64,000 nucleotides of DNA from Bacteroidales bacterium (GTDB lineage Bacteria > Bacteroidota > Bacteroidia > Bacteroidales > Bacteroidaceae), in the NCBI GenBank assembly GCA_004557185.1, contig SFEP01000004.1:1-64000 (forward strand), in the 5' to 3' direction. The notes under the pieces are model-generated. The model did no database searches and had not been told where the DNA came from. It was given only the letters and a program-made list of their open reading frames with translations. The position numbers and the translations under genes are program-made. Shown here in pieces: positions 34,918 through 43,091 of this stretch (its first letter is position 1; each line of letters starts with the position of its first letter).

Positions 34918-35838
34918 TCATGCGTCCTGCTGCGGGGGCATGGGCCGGTTCATGTTGACGGTGAGGGCGTCGATCATGCGGGCATAGACGTGGTTGAGCT
35001 TTTCAATCTGCTCGGCCAGGCGCTGCGTTTGCGCATTGATTTGGTCGATGGTGCCCACCTGGCAACTGATGCTCTTGAAGTGGAGGTCGTAGGTTTTGTT
35101 GATGGCGGTGAGCGTGCGGTTGAGGTTTTCCATTTCCTGACTGTCGTGTGCCAGGCGTGCGCTCTGCTCGTCGACTTTGGCGAAGGTGTCGCTCAGGGTG
35201 CGCAACTGCTCGATGTATTTGCCCGTGGCCTCCTCCATTTCGGGCGAGAGCACGGCCTGTGCGCGGCGCAGCAGTTCGTCGTTGGCGGCGCGGATGATGG
35301 CTGCCAGGCGCTGGGCCTCGGCCTCGAAGGGTTCGCCGCCTTCGGGCGTGCCGGCGGCGATGGCTGCGCGGGCTGCTTGCACGGGGTCGGGCTGGCTGGG
35401 GGCGGGGGTTGAGGGTGCGGGCTGCGAGCCTACGGGGCCGCCTATGATGATGGTGCCGCCGCCCTGTGTGCCGCCGGCTACGGGTGTGGGGGTGGTGTCG
35501 GCAGGCGTGTCGGCTTCGTCGTCGTCGGCTTCGTCGTCGTCGGTCAGTCCGAGGCGTGCAGCAATTTCCTCGTCGGTTTCATAGTCGTGCGGCAGTTCCT
35601 TGCCTATTTCGGTTTTGTCGAAGGGACGGTCGAAGGCCGAGAGGAAGAAGACCACGACCTCGGTGCCCATACCCACGAAGAGCATGAAGTTGCTGCCGGG
35701 AATGTGGGTGAGCTTGAAGAGGGCGCCGAGTATGACGATGGAGGCGCCCCAGGAGTAGGCGTAGTTGAGGAAGGTTTGCCCCGGCACGCTGTCCATCCAG
35801 TGCTGCAGGCGAACGACGATGTTTATCTTGCTTGACAT
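34918..35838 (-). CDS. porL: Type IX secretion motor protein GldL/PorL
   Basis: A 306-residue protein with two close transmembrane helices near residues 18-70: YAYSWGASIVILGALFKLTHIPGS and MLFVGMGTEVVVFFLSAFD, the second holding the Glu expected to carry protons (GMGTEVV). The rest is cytoplasmic, with an acidic, Pro-rich, low-complexity linker (DDDEADDDEADTP, GGGTIIIGGP) and helical C-terminal coiled coil. Motor subunit partnering PorM. Confidence 0.93.
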   Translation of the reverse strand: MSSKINIVVRLQHWMDSVPGQTFLNYAYSWGASIVILGALFKLTHIPGSNFMLFVGMGTEVVVFFLSAFDRPFDKTEIGKELPHDYETDEEIAARLGLTDDDEADDDEADTPADTTPTPVAGGTQGGGTIIIGGPVGSQPAPSTPAPSQPDPVQAARAAIAAGTPEGGEPFEAEAQRLAAIIRAANDELLRRAQAVLSPEMEEATGKYIEQLRTLSDTFAKVDEQSARLAHDSQEMENLNRTLTAINKTYDLHFKSISCQVGTIDQINAQTQRLAEQIEKLNHVYARMIDALTVNMNRPMPPQQDA

Positions 35839-35872
35839 ATTTGGCTAAAAATAAGGGGTGTGACGTGGATGC

Positions 35873-37321
35873 TTATTTGCGGCGTGTGCTGTTGACGGCG
35901 CTGGCGTTGGTGGCCTTGGAGCGGACGCAGCGGAAGCCTACGTAGCAGCGGGGCTGGTTCTGGTACTCCCACGAGCGCCACGCCGAGCGTATCATGCTCA
36001 TGGGGTCCTTCCATGAGCCGCCGCGCACGCTTTTACGTTTGAGCACATAGGGGTCTTCCTTGGCGGCGTTGTAGGTGAGTTGTGGGTTGATGTCGGCCAT
36101 GGCCTGCACGCCGGCTTCGGTGAAGACGGTGCTGGTCCACTCGGCCACGTTGCCTGCCATGTCGAAGAGGCCGTTGGAGTTGGCGCCGTAGATGCCCACC
36201 CGCGAGGTGATGAGGTTACCGTCGTCGGTGTAGTTGCCTCGGTCGGGCTTGAAGTTGGCGTAGAAGCATCCCTCCTGGCTCTTGGCCTCGATGCCTTGCC
36301 ATGGATAGGGGTTACCCTCCTTGCCGCGGGCTGCATACTCCCACTCCACCTCGGTGGGCAGGCGGTAGCGCTGTATGTAGCGGGCCTGCGGGCCCATGCC
36401 GGCCATGAGGAAGTTGGTGCGCCAGGCGCAGAAGGCTTCGGCCTGCTCCCAAGTGACGCCCACCACGGGATAGTCGTTGTAGGTGGGCGAGGAGAAGTAG
36501 AGCTTCATGTAAGGCTCGTTGTGGGCATTGGGGAAATCGTTCACCCAGCACGTGGTGTCGGGGTAGATGGGCACGATGTAGGTGTCGAGGAAGTCGTAGA
36601 GGCTGCTGAGGGGGCGCTCAATGGTTTGGCGCACAATGCGGCCGGCATCGTCAACGTAGGCGGTGTCCTTCGAAATCATCACCACCTCGTCGGGGTCGGT
36701 GGGGTGGTCGGTGTTGAGCGAGCGCTCCTCGGGGTTGAGGCGGTATTTGCGCAAGGCGGCCTTTTCGTAGTTGAACACCTCGTAGCGGTAGATGAGCTGG
36801 CGTGTGTCGAGCATGCGTGTGCCGTCGATGGGGTGGTTGACGTAGACGCTGTTGATGGCGCGCTCCTGGTCCTCGTTGGGCTTGCGCCAGGGTATGGGCT
36901 TGGCCCAGTTGAGGTGTGGCTTGACGGGGTCGCCGTTTTTGTCGACCTCAATCTTGAAGGTTTCGTCGCCCCCGTAGGCGGGGTCGGCCAAACGTTCGCG
37001 TATGATGGAGTCGCGCACCCACTCCACAAACTGGCGGTACATGGAGTTGGTCACCTCCGACTGGTCCATCCAGAAGCCGTCGACCGAGATGTCGCGTGTG
37101 GGAGCGTTGGTGCCCCAGAGCGAGTCGGTGTTTTCGATGCCCACCTTCAGGTATCCGCGTTTCACCTCTATCATGCCGTAGGGTGCGGGCTCGGTGAAGG
37201 CTGCGGCGCGCTGCCCCGTCACCTCGCCACCGTTTTGCATGGCACGGCTGCTGCCCATGCAGGAGTGCAGCAGCAGGGCGGCTGTGAGGGACATAAAGAG
37301 TGCTGAGAGGAAATGTTTCAT
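35873..37321 (-). CDS. porK: Type IX secretion lipoprotein GldK/PorK (SUMF1 fold)
   Basis: A 482-residue outer-membrane lipoprotein: signal MKHFLSALFMSLTAALLLHSC, lipobox LHSC. The Met at 37321 is used since it starts the signal. The body is a formylglycine-generating-enzyme-like (SUMF1) domain: MDQSEVTNSMYRQFVEW, VTWEQAEAFCAWR, YRLPTEVEWEYAARG, GLFDMAGNVAEW, RGGSWKDP and CYVGFRCV. PorK builds the PorKN ring and is not thought to be an active sulfatase modifier. Second gene of the operon; 117 nt after porP, spacer with a TA-tract. Confidence 0.94.
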   Translation of the reverse strand: MKHFLSALFMSLTAALLLHSCMGSSRAMQNGGEVTGQRAAAFTEPAPYGMIEVKRGYLKVGIENTDSLWGTNAPTRDISVDGFWMDQSEVTNSMYRQFVEWVRDSIIRERLADPAYGGDETFKIEVDKNGDPVKPHLNWAKPIPWRKPNEDQERAINSVYVNHPIDGTRMLDTRQLIYRYEVFNYEKAALRKYRLNPEERSLNTDHPTDPDEVVMISKDTAYVDDAGRIVRQTIERPLSSLYDFLDTYIVPIYPDTTCWVNDFPNAHNEPYMKLYFSSPTYNDYPVVGVTWEQAEAFCAWRTNFLMAGMGPQARYIQRYRLPTEVEWEYAARGKEGNPYPWQGIEAKSQEGCFYANFKPDRGNYTDDGNLITSRVGIYGANSNGLFDMAGNVAEWTSTVFTEAGVQAMADINPQLTYNAAKEDPYVLKRKSVRGGSWKDPMSMIRSAWRSWEYQNQPRCYVGFRCVRSKATNASAVNSTRRK

Positions 37322-37406
37322 GTCGGAATGCAAGGATGTGTTCTTGGTTTTGTGCTGGTTGGGTTCTGTAGGTTGCTGCGCGGCGAGGGTTTTCACGCCC
37401 CTTTCC

Positions 37407-37423
37407 TTTTATTATATATATAT
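37407..37423. repeat. TA-rich tract in the porP-porK spacer
   Basis: TTTTATTATATATATATGG. Similar short TATATA tracts occur at 23341-23354, 27499-27511, 29851-29864 and 50761-50777, each just ahead of or between envelope or housekeeping genes. Confidence 0.4.
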
Positions 37424-37438
37424 GGAGTGGAGGGGCGC

Positions 37439-38389
37439 TTACAGGTAGCGCACGCTGCGGTGCAGGTTGCGGCCTTTTTTGCCCAGGTTGAGCTCGAGGC
37501 GGTAGCCGAGTGTCACCTCATGTTGCCCCGCGCCGAAACCCATGCCCGAGGTGTTGGCCTCGTAGGAGTAGCTGAGGTCCACGCCGTGGAACATGCCGCC
37601 CACAAAGAGGGCTACGCTGTGCTGCGGCGCATAGTTCACACCGCCGTAGAGGCGCTTCTTCTCATGCTGGTACTGCAAACGCGCCGTGATGTCGGCACGG
37701 AAGGCGCTGCCGTCGTAGCGCAGCAACATGGTGGGCGATATTGTGAAAAACGGGCTTTTCGTCCTTATATTGTATCCAGCCGTTAAATTATACAGACGTT
37801 TTACCGAAAACTGGTTCGTTTCGCCCAGCATAACGGTGGGTGCGGTGAGGTGCTGGCTGGCCAGACCCACGTACCACGACTTGTGGTGGTAGTAGATGCC
37901 GGCGCTGAGGTCGAACTTCGACCCGCTGAGGTCGGTGGTGGGAAAGGCGGGGTCGTTGGCCTCGCCGAGGTCGGCCTTCGAGCCTGTGATGCTCTCGTTG
38001 AGCATGTCGGCCTGCGCGCCGATGCTCAGTTGGCCGCCCCACAACTTGAAGTGGTAGGCGTATTGCAGGGCAAAGCGCTTGTGCGAGAAGAGGCCGAAGG
38101 CGTCGTTCATAAACGTGACGCCTACGCCGTGCCGCGATTTGCCCAGACGGAAAGCCATGTCGGCGCCCGCATAGATGGTGCTGCCGCCGTCGTCGTAGCC
38201 TGCCGCATGCGTCTGCACCGCGGCGTTGATGGTGAGTTCGGGAGCGCGGCCCACGGTGGCGGGGTTGAACTGCGGTTCCATCAGCCAGTAGTGCACAAAG
38301 GCAGGGTCCTGCTGCGCACGGAGCGGCAGGACGGCAAACAGGCACAGCAGCAAGCAAAGCCCTAAGGGGGAAAAACGTGTGAAATGCAT
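37439..38389 (-). CDS. porP: Type IX secretion PorP/SprF-family outer-membrane protein
   Basis: A 316-residue protein with a signal peptide (LGLCLLLCLFAVLPLRAQ) and the PorP signature QQDPAFVHYWLMEPQFNPATVG directly after. A beta-barrel with aromatic-rich strands ends in EVTLGYRLELNLGKKGRNLHRSVRYL. The Met at 38389 starts the signal peptide. PorP family members anchor or shuttle T9SS parts at the outer membrane. First of porPKLMN and directly downstream of the third 84-bp promoter array. Confidence 0.92.
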   Translation of the reverse strand: MHFTRFSPLGLCLLLCLFAVLPLRAQQDPAFVHYWLMEPQFNPATVGRAPELTINAAVQTHAAGYDDGGSTIYAGADMAFRLGKSRHGVGVTFMNDAFGLFSHKRFALQYAYHFKLWGGQLSIGAQADMLNESITGSKADLGEANDPAFPTTDLSGSKFDLSAGIYYHHKSWYVGLASQHLTAPTVMLGETNQFSVKRLYNLTAGYNIRTKSPFFTISPTMLLRYDGSAFRADITARLQYQHEKKRLYGGVNYAPQHSVALFVGGMFHGVDLSYSYEANTSGMGFGAGQHEVTLGYRLELNLGKKGRNLHRSVRYL

Positions 38390-38868
38390 TATCCGGTATA
38401 TTACAACCAACCAGGCGGACGGCTGCAAGACGAGGCAAAGGTAGTGAAAGGCGAGAGGAGAGCAAAGGAAGAGGCGCAGCATTTTCACTTTGCTATCCCG
38501 AGCCGCATCCAACCTTATCAAAAGGTAGTGAAAGGCGAGAGGAGAGCAAAATGAAAGGCTGCAGCTTTTTCACTTTGCTATCCCGGGCCGCATCCTACCT
38601 TATCAAAAGGTAGTGAAAGGCGAGAGGAGAGCAAAATGAAAGGCTGCAGCTTTTTCACTTTTCACCCTGAGTGGAATGCGTGGCGAGAAAGCGTGCCCCA
38701 CACTTCAGGCATCCATCCTTTACAGCGAAATGCGGTCAGCCACACGCTGAGCATCGAAAAAAAAATCGACACACAGGGACATCTTTCTCATAAAAAATAT
38801 AACCTTTGCACTACTTTTATTTTTCAAGCAAGCAGCAATCCATCAGCCCCTTTATACACAGAACTGCC
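38390..38868. other. Divergent spacer between porP and the AraC-type regulator
   Basis: Holds the promoter array of porP and a plus-strand AT-rich stretch (about 38755-38830) with TATAACCTTTG before the regulator gene. No gene seen. Confidence 0.5.
38436..38692 (-). repeat. 84-bp promoter repeat array, three units (upstream of porP)
   Basis: Units start at 38437, 38521 and 38606 (period 84-85 bp). On the minus strand the nearest unit has TTTG, 19 nt (CTCTCCTCTCGCCTTTCAC), TACCTTTG (38443-38436), 47 nt before the porP start. The more distant units carry TACCTTTT(G). Confidence 0.87.
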
Positions 38869-39909
38869 ATGACTGAACCGTACGGCCTCACCAACCTGCT
38901 ATCGTTCCTGATAGGCTTGAGCACGGCCTTCTATACCATCTTTTCCCTACACATTCTCTTCTTCCGCAAGAATCGGACACGCTTCCAGACGGTGCTGGGC
39001 ATCATTCTCGCCATTTGGGCCGTGTCGACCGTCAAGGACCTGGTCATCACGTTTCCCGGCAGGTATGTCTCCGACGTGCTTAACTGGATTCTGCTCATCG
39101 ACGGGTGGTCGGCCATCACCTACACCGTGTTTGTGTTCGAGGTGACCATGCCGGGTTGGACGACACTGCGCAAGCTCCTTCTGCTGGCGCTGCCCTTTTT
39201 CCTTTTCACCGTGGCCTACGCCCTCTTCCGCAGAGAGGAAATTATGGATGCCTTCGCCCTGTTTCTGTGGTGCTACGGCTGGGCCGTGGTCCTCATCGGC
39301 TATGTGCGGTCCCGCAAGTACCTTCGCTACGTGCGGAACAATTTCTCCGAGATCGACACCATCGACATCAGCTGGCTGCGTCCCGTCTTCTTCTTTGCCA
39401 TTGTCAGCCAGTTGCTGTGGCTCTTCACCTCGCTCTATGCCGACATGCTGACCGACATACTCTATTACATCAGCACCATCATTCTGTGGCTCATGGTGTT
39501 GAAATACAGTTGGAATTTCCACCCCATCATCACGAGAGAGGAAACAGTCCCCCTGTCCAACCGTCCGTTGCTGGCCAAGGGCGTAGTCGAGCGTGTGGTG
39601 GAGGAGCAACGGCTCTATCTGAAAAAAGGCATCACCCTCTACGACGTGGCGCAGGCCCTCAACACCAACCGCACCTATGTGAGCCGATACATGAGCCAGG
39701 TGCGCGGCCAGACCTTCTACGACTACATCAACCAACTGCGCATCGAGCGCGTCAGTCTGCCCATGATGCAGGAGCATCCCGAATACAAGCTCGAACATGT
39801 GGCCGAGAAGAGCGGCTTCGGCTGCGTCTCCACCTTCCGCCGTGCCTTTGTGAAATACACAGGCCAAATGCCCGGCCAAGGCATGACGGTGCACGAGGGT
39901 GCCAACTAA
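38869..39909 (+). CDS. Membrane-bound AraC-family transcriptional regulator
   Basis: A 346-residue protein, from MTEPYGLTNLLSFLIGL. The N-terminal half has about six transmembrane segments (LLSFLIGLSTAFYTIFSLHILF, VLGIILAIWAVSTV, LLLLALPFFLFTVAYALF and others). The C-terminal AraC/XylS HTH domain (about 240-340) has GITLYDVAQALNTNRTYVSRYMS, YINQLRIERV, VAEKSGFGCVSTFRRAFVKYTGQMPGQ. The start at 38869 matches the first membrane segment. Such membrane-tethered AraC proteins are frequent in Bacteroidales. Its target is not shown by sequence; the divergent porP promoter array next to it is a candidate. Confidence 0.88.
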   Translation: MTEPYGLTNLLSFLIGLSTAFYTIFSLHILFFRKNRTRFQTVLGIILAIWAVSTVKDLVITFPGRYVSDVLNWILLIDGWSAITYTVFVFEVTMPGWTTLRKLLLLALPFFLFTVAYALFRREEIMDAFALFLWCYGWAVVLIGYVRSRKYLRYVRNNFSEIDTIDISWLRPVFFFAIVSQLLWLFTSLYADMLTDILYYISTIILWLMVLKYSWNFHPIITREETVPLSNRPLLAKGVVERVVEEQRLYLKKGITLYDVAQALNTNRTYVSRYMSQVRGQTFYDYINQLRIERVSLPMMQEHPEYKLEHVAEKSGFGCVSTFRRAFVKYTGQMPGQGMTVHEGAN

Positions 39910-40011
39910 ACCGGCGAAAACGTGGAGAAAACAGACACGCTGCACGCATAGCGAAACGGAGAAGCCGGCCAAGCGCATCGGCAGCCGGCCTCTGCCGGCA
40001 GTCGGCCTCAG

Positions 40012-41853
40012 CTAAAAGGGGAAGAGCAGGGGCAAGGCCAGGAGCATCACTGCACCAAGGGCCAACTGCAAAGGCAAGCCCACTTGCAGATACTGCATAG
40101 GCGTGTAGCCGCCGGCCGACATCACCAGCGCGTTGGGCGGTGTGCTGAACGGCGAGGCAAAGCACATGCTCGCGGCCACCGTCACGGCCATCAGCAAGGG
40201 CACCGCGCTCACCCCCTGCGCCGCCGCAGCCTGCAAGGCTATGGGCGCCATGAGCACCGCCGTCACCGTGTTCGAAATGAAGAACGTGAGCAACGACGTA
40301 GCCACATACACGGCGGCCAGCAGGGCATAAGGCCCGTAGTGGCCCACAGCCTTCACCAGCGCCTCCGACAGGAGGTCGTCGGCCCCCGTCTTCTCCAGCG
40401 CCACGGCCATGGGCAGCATCGAGGCAAAGAGTATGAGGCTCTCCCAGTTGATGGTTTTGTAGGCCGCCTCCACACTGCGCACACAGCCTGTGAATATCAT
40501 GGCCACAGCGGCCAGCACCACGGCGGTAACGGGGGCTACGGGTATGAAGTCGAAGGCCATGACCACCACCATGAGCACCATGATGAGGGCAGCCAGCGGC
40601 GCCTTATAGTCGAGTGTCACGCGGGCTGCGTGGGCCGCGGGTTGCCCCAGCACCAGCCATTCGTTGCCGTCGCGCTCGCCCAGAGCGGCCATCCGCTTCC
40701 ACGAGCCTTGCACCAGCACAATGTCCGAGGGGCGCAGCCTCAGCCCCGCCAGCCCTTCGGTGTGGCAGGTGTCGCCGCGCCGCACACCCAGCACCGAGAG
40801 GCCGTAGGTGGAGCGGAACTCCGTTTCGGCCACGGTGCGCCCCACCAGCGACGAGGTGGCAGGCAGCAGCACTTCAGCCAGTCCGAGGTGGAAAAAGTCG
40901 AGCGAGGGCTGCGCAGCCGTGTTGGCGGCTTGCAGCGCGTAGTCGTGCGTAAGGCGTGCCACCGCCACCTCTTCGCCCCGCAGATAGAGCACATCGCCCG
41001 GCCGCAGCGGCGTGTCGGGGTTCGTTATCTGCCTCACATCGTGCAGGGCCGGGGCATGCGATGCACTGCAGCGTCGCACCTCTATCACGTTCACGCCGTA
41101 GTCGGCCTGCAGCGCGAGGCTGCGCAGCGTCATGCCCACCATGGGCGAGGCCGCCCCGATGCGCCGCAGCACGAGGTCGGCGTCAATGCCATACTCCCGC
41201 GCCAGGCTGCGTGGCCCGCGGTGCTGCGCCGCCTCGGCCTGCTGTGTGCGGCGGCCCAGAAAGCGGCGGCTCAGCGGCAGCAGCACAGCCGTGCCCACCG
41301 CCACGCAGAGCAGTCCCACGGGAGTGAACGAGAAGAAGCCGGGCGCCTCGTAGCCCGCAGCGGCCAGGGCATCGCGCACAATGAGGTTGGGCGGCGTACC
41401 AATGAGCGTGAGCATGCCGCCCATGCTCCCTGCAAAGGCCAGCGGCATGAGAAAGCGCGAAGGCGGCAGCCCCGCACCGCGGGCCAGGCTCACCACGATG
41501 GGCAGCATGAGAGCCACCGTACCCGTGTTGCTCACAAAGGCTCCCACCAGCGCAGTGGTGAGCATGAGCAGCACAAAGATGCGCGTTTCCCGACCACCTG
41601 CCAGGCCCAGGATGCCCTCGCCCAGACGTTTGGCCAGTCCCGTGCCGAAAATGCCGCCCCCCACTATGAAGAGGCCGCCCATCATCACCACGAGCGGGTT
41701 CGAAAAGCCCGTCAGCGCCTCCTCAGGCGTCAGCACGCCCGTCAGCACCAGCCCGAGGGCCGAGCAAATGGCTACAAGGTCGGCACGCACACGGCCCCAG
41801 GCAAAGCACAGAGCCGTCACAACCAGAATGGCAAGTGTCGTAATCATAGGCAA
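40012..41853 (-). CDS. DASS/SLC13-type anion transporter with two TrkA-C domains
   Basis: A 613-residue inner-membrane transporter. Two halves of transmembrane segments (for example VVMMGGLFIVGGGIFGTGLAKRLG; LLTFFISNTVTAVLMAPIALQ; NTGTVALMLPIV) flank two RCK_C/TrkA-C domains (about 200-285 and 290-375, with SLALQADYGVNVIEVRR and ETEFRSTYGLSVLGVRRGD). The substrate class in the family is sulfate, dicarboxylates or citrate; it cannot be set from sequence. No linked metabolic gene. Confidence 0.85.
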   Translation of the reverse strand: MPMITTLAILVVTALCFAWGRVRADLVAICSALGLVLTGVLTPEEALTGFSNPLVVMMGGLFIVGGGIFGTGLAKRLGEGILGLAGGRETRIFVLLMLTTALVGAFVSNTGTVALMLPIVVSLARGAGLPPSRFLMPLAFAGSMGGMLTLIGTPPNLIVRDALAAAGYEAPGFFSFTPVGLLCVAVGTAVLLPLSRRFLGRRTQQAEAAQHRGPRSLAREYGIDADLVLRRIGAASPMVGMTLRSLALQADYGVNVIEVRRCSASHAPALHDVRQITNPDTPLRPGDVLYLRGEEVAVARLTHDYALQAANTAAQPSLDFFHLGLAEVLLPATSSLVGRTVAETEFRSTYGLSVLGVRRGDTCHTEGLAGLRLRPSDIVLVQGSWKRMAALGERDGNEWLVLGQPAAHAARVTLDYKAPLAALIMVLMVVVMAFDFIPVAPVTAVVLAAVAMIFTGCVRSVEAAYKTINWESLILFASMLPMAVALEKTGADDLLSEALVKAVGHYGPYALLAAVYVATSLLTFFISNTVTAVLMAPIALQAAAAQGVSAVPLLMAVTVAASMCFASPFSTPPNALVMSAGGYTPMQYLQVGLPLQLALGAVMLLALPLLFPF

Positions 41854-42032
41854 AAGGGTATGAGTGTTTGTAGGTCATCAGGCGAAAGGCTGGAAAAGCC
41901 GCCACGCCCCACAGCCTGCCGAGCGGTGCACCCACCGCCCTATTCAACAACAAAGGCCACACGCTTGCGGGTGTGACCTGTACGGAAAGAACGCAGTGGC
42001 ACAGCGGCCACTCCTTCATGAATAGAGGAAAA

Positions 42033-42107
42033 TGGTACCCCCACTGAGAATCGAACTCAGATCACTGCTTTAGGAGAGCGGTGTTCTATCCATTGAACTA
42101 TGAGGGC
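42033..42107 (-). tRNA. tRNA-Arg (anticodon CCU)
   Basis: The minus strand folds as a tRNA: acceptor GCCCTCA with TGGGGGT (two G-U pairs), D arm GTTC/GAAC, anticodon loop CTCCTAA with CCT at positions 34-36, T arm CTGAG/CTCAG with TTCGATT loop, and an encoded CCA. The anticodon stem CCGCT/AGCAG has one C-A mismatch. The gene sits convergent with nothing and antisense to the leader of the trmH-like gene. Confidence 0.92.
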
Positions 42108-42190
42108 GCTTGCGTTTCGGCGCGACAAAGATAGGAAAAAAATCGGGTTCCTTGCAAATAGCCGTAGCAAGGAAACACCGCCCACCCACT

Positions 42191-42220
42191 TTTGTTTTAA
42201 GGGGAATATCCTTAAATTTG
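42191..42220 (+). promoter_or_regulatory. Promoter of the SpoU-type methylase gene
   Basis: TTTG (42191-42194), 18-nt spacer, TAAATTTG (42213-42220), 65 nt before the start codon. Confidence 0.7.
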
Positions 42221-42285
42221 CCCCGCCGCCACCGCGCCCTCCTTCTGCCCGCGGCGGCATTTCTCCGTTTCACCCCCACCCCACC

Positions 42286-42840
42286 ATGCGTAAACTACAG
42301 ATTGAAGACCTGGCGCGCATCGACGCCGACACCTTCCGCCAAGCCTCCAAGATTCCCCTCACCATTGTGCTCGACAACGTGCGTTCGCTGCACAACGTGG
42401 GCAGTGTGCTCCGCACAGCCGATGCCTTCAGGCTGCGCGGCGTGTATATGTGCGGCATCACCGCCGTGCCCCCCTCGCCCGAGATACACAAAACGGCCCT
42501 CGGCGCCGAGGACAGCGTGGCGTGGCGCTACTTCGACGACACGCTCACCGCCGTGCGCCAGTTGCAGAGCGAGGGCGTGAGCGTGTGGGCCGTAGAGCAG
42601 GTGGAGCAGAGCGTCATGCTGCCCCACTTCCGCTTCAGCAGCACGCAAGCCTATGCCCTGGTGCTGGGCCACGAGGTGAAGGGCGTGCGGCAGGACGTGG
42701 TGGATGCCTGCAACGGCGCCATCGAAATACCACAGTTCGGCACCAAGCACTCCCTCAACGTGAGCGTCACCGCAGGCATCGTGATGTGGGAGGCCGCCCG
42801 CCAGCTCATGCCCCTCATCGAAGGCTTCGAGCCGCGCTGA
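42286..42840 (+). CDS. SpoU/TrmH-family RNA ribose methyltransferase
   Basis: A 184-residue SPOUT methylase. Motif 1 NVRSLHNVGSVLRTADAF, motif 2 ALVLGHEVKGV, and motif 3 IPQFGTKHSLNVSVTAGIVMWE (knot region with the SAM site). The start at 42286 gives the expected length. Methylates a ribose 2'-OH in tRNA or rRNA; the exact target (for example TrmL or TrmH type) is not clear. Gene beside tRNA-Arg(CCU), though that is probably chance. Confidence 0.88.
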   Translation: MRKLQIEDLARIDADTFRQASKIPLTIVLDNVRSLHNVGSVLRTADAFRLRGVYMCGITAVPPSPEIHKTALGAEDSVAWRYFDDTLTAVRQLQSEGVSVWAVEQVEQSVMLPHFRFSSTQAYALVLGHEVKGVRQDVVDACNGAIEIPQFGTKHSLNVSVTAGIVMWEAARQLMPLIEGFEPR

Positions 42841-43055
42841 CCACAGGTAGCGCCCTGCATGCGGGCTTGGGGGGTTGAAAATATCTTTTCGCCCCGCACC
42901 ACAGCCTTCTTCCCTGCCACGCGCACCTTCCTTTCGCCTTGAAGCAAGCATTTTGCCACACATGGCCGCCTTGATGCGACACGGGCGTCGCCGCCCTCCG
43001 GCCCTCCTGCCGTGCACAAGGTTGGCCACGGGTGCGCTCGCTTCGGAATAATGCT

Positions 43056-43063
43056 TACATTTG
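43056..43063 (+). promoter_or_regulatory. -7 box of the AspT/YidE-like transporter gene
   Basis: TACATTTG, 28 nt before the start codon at 43092. The rest of the 251-bp spacer shows nothing further. Confidence 0.5.
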
Positions 43064-43091
43064 CAATCATCTAATACAACACACCTACGCT

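Noticed and set aside
42033..42107. tRNA-Arg as the attachment site of an integrated element
   Set aside because: No integrase and no repeated 3' end of the tRNA was seen in the window.
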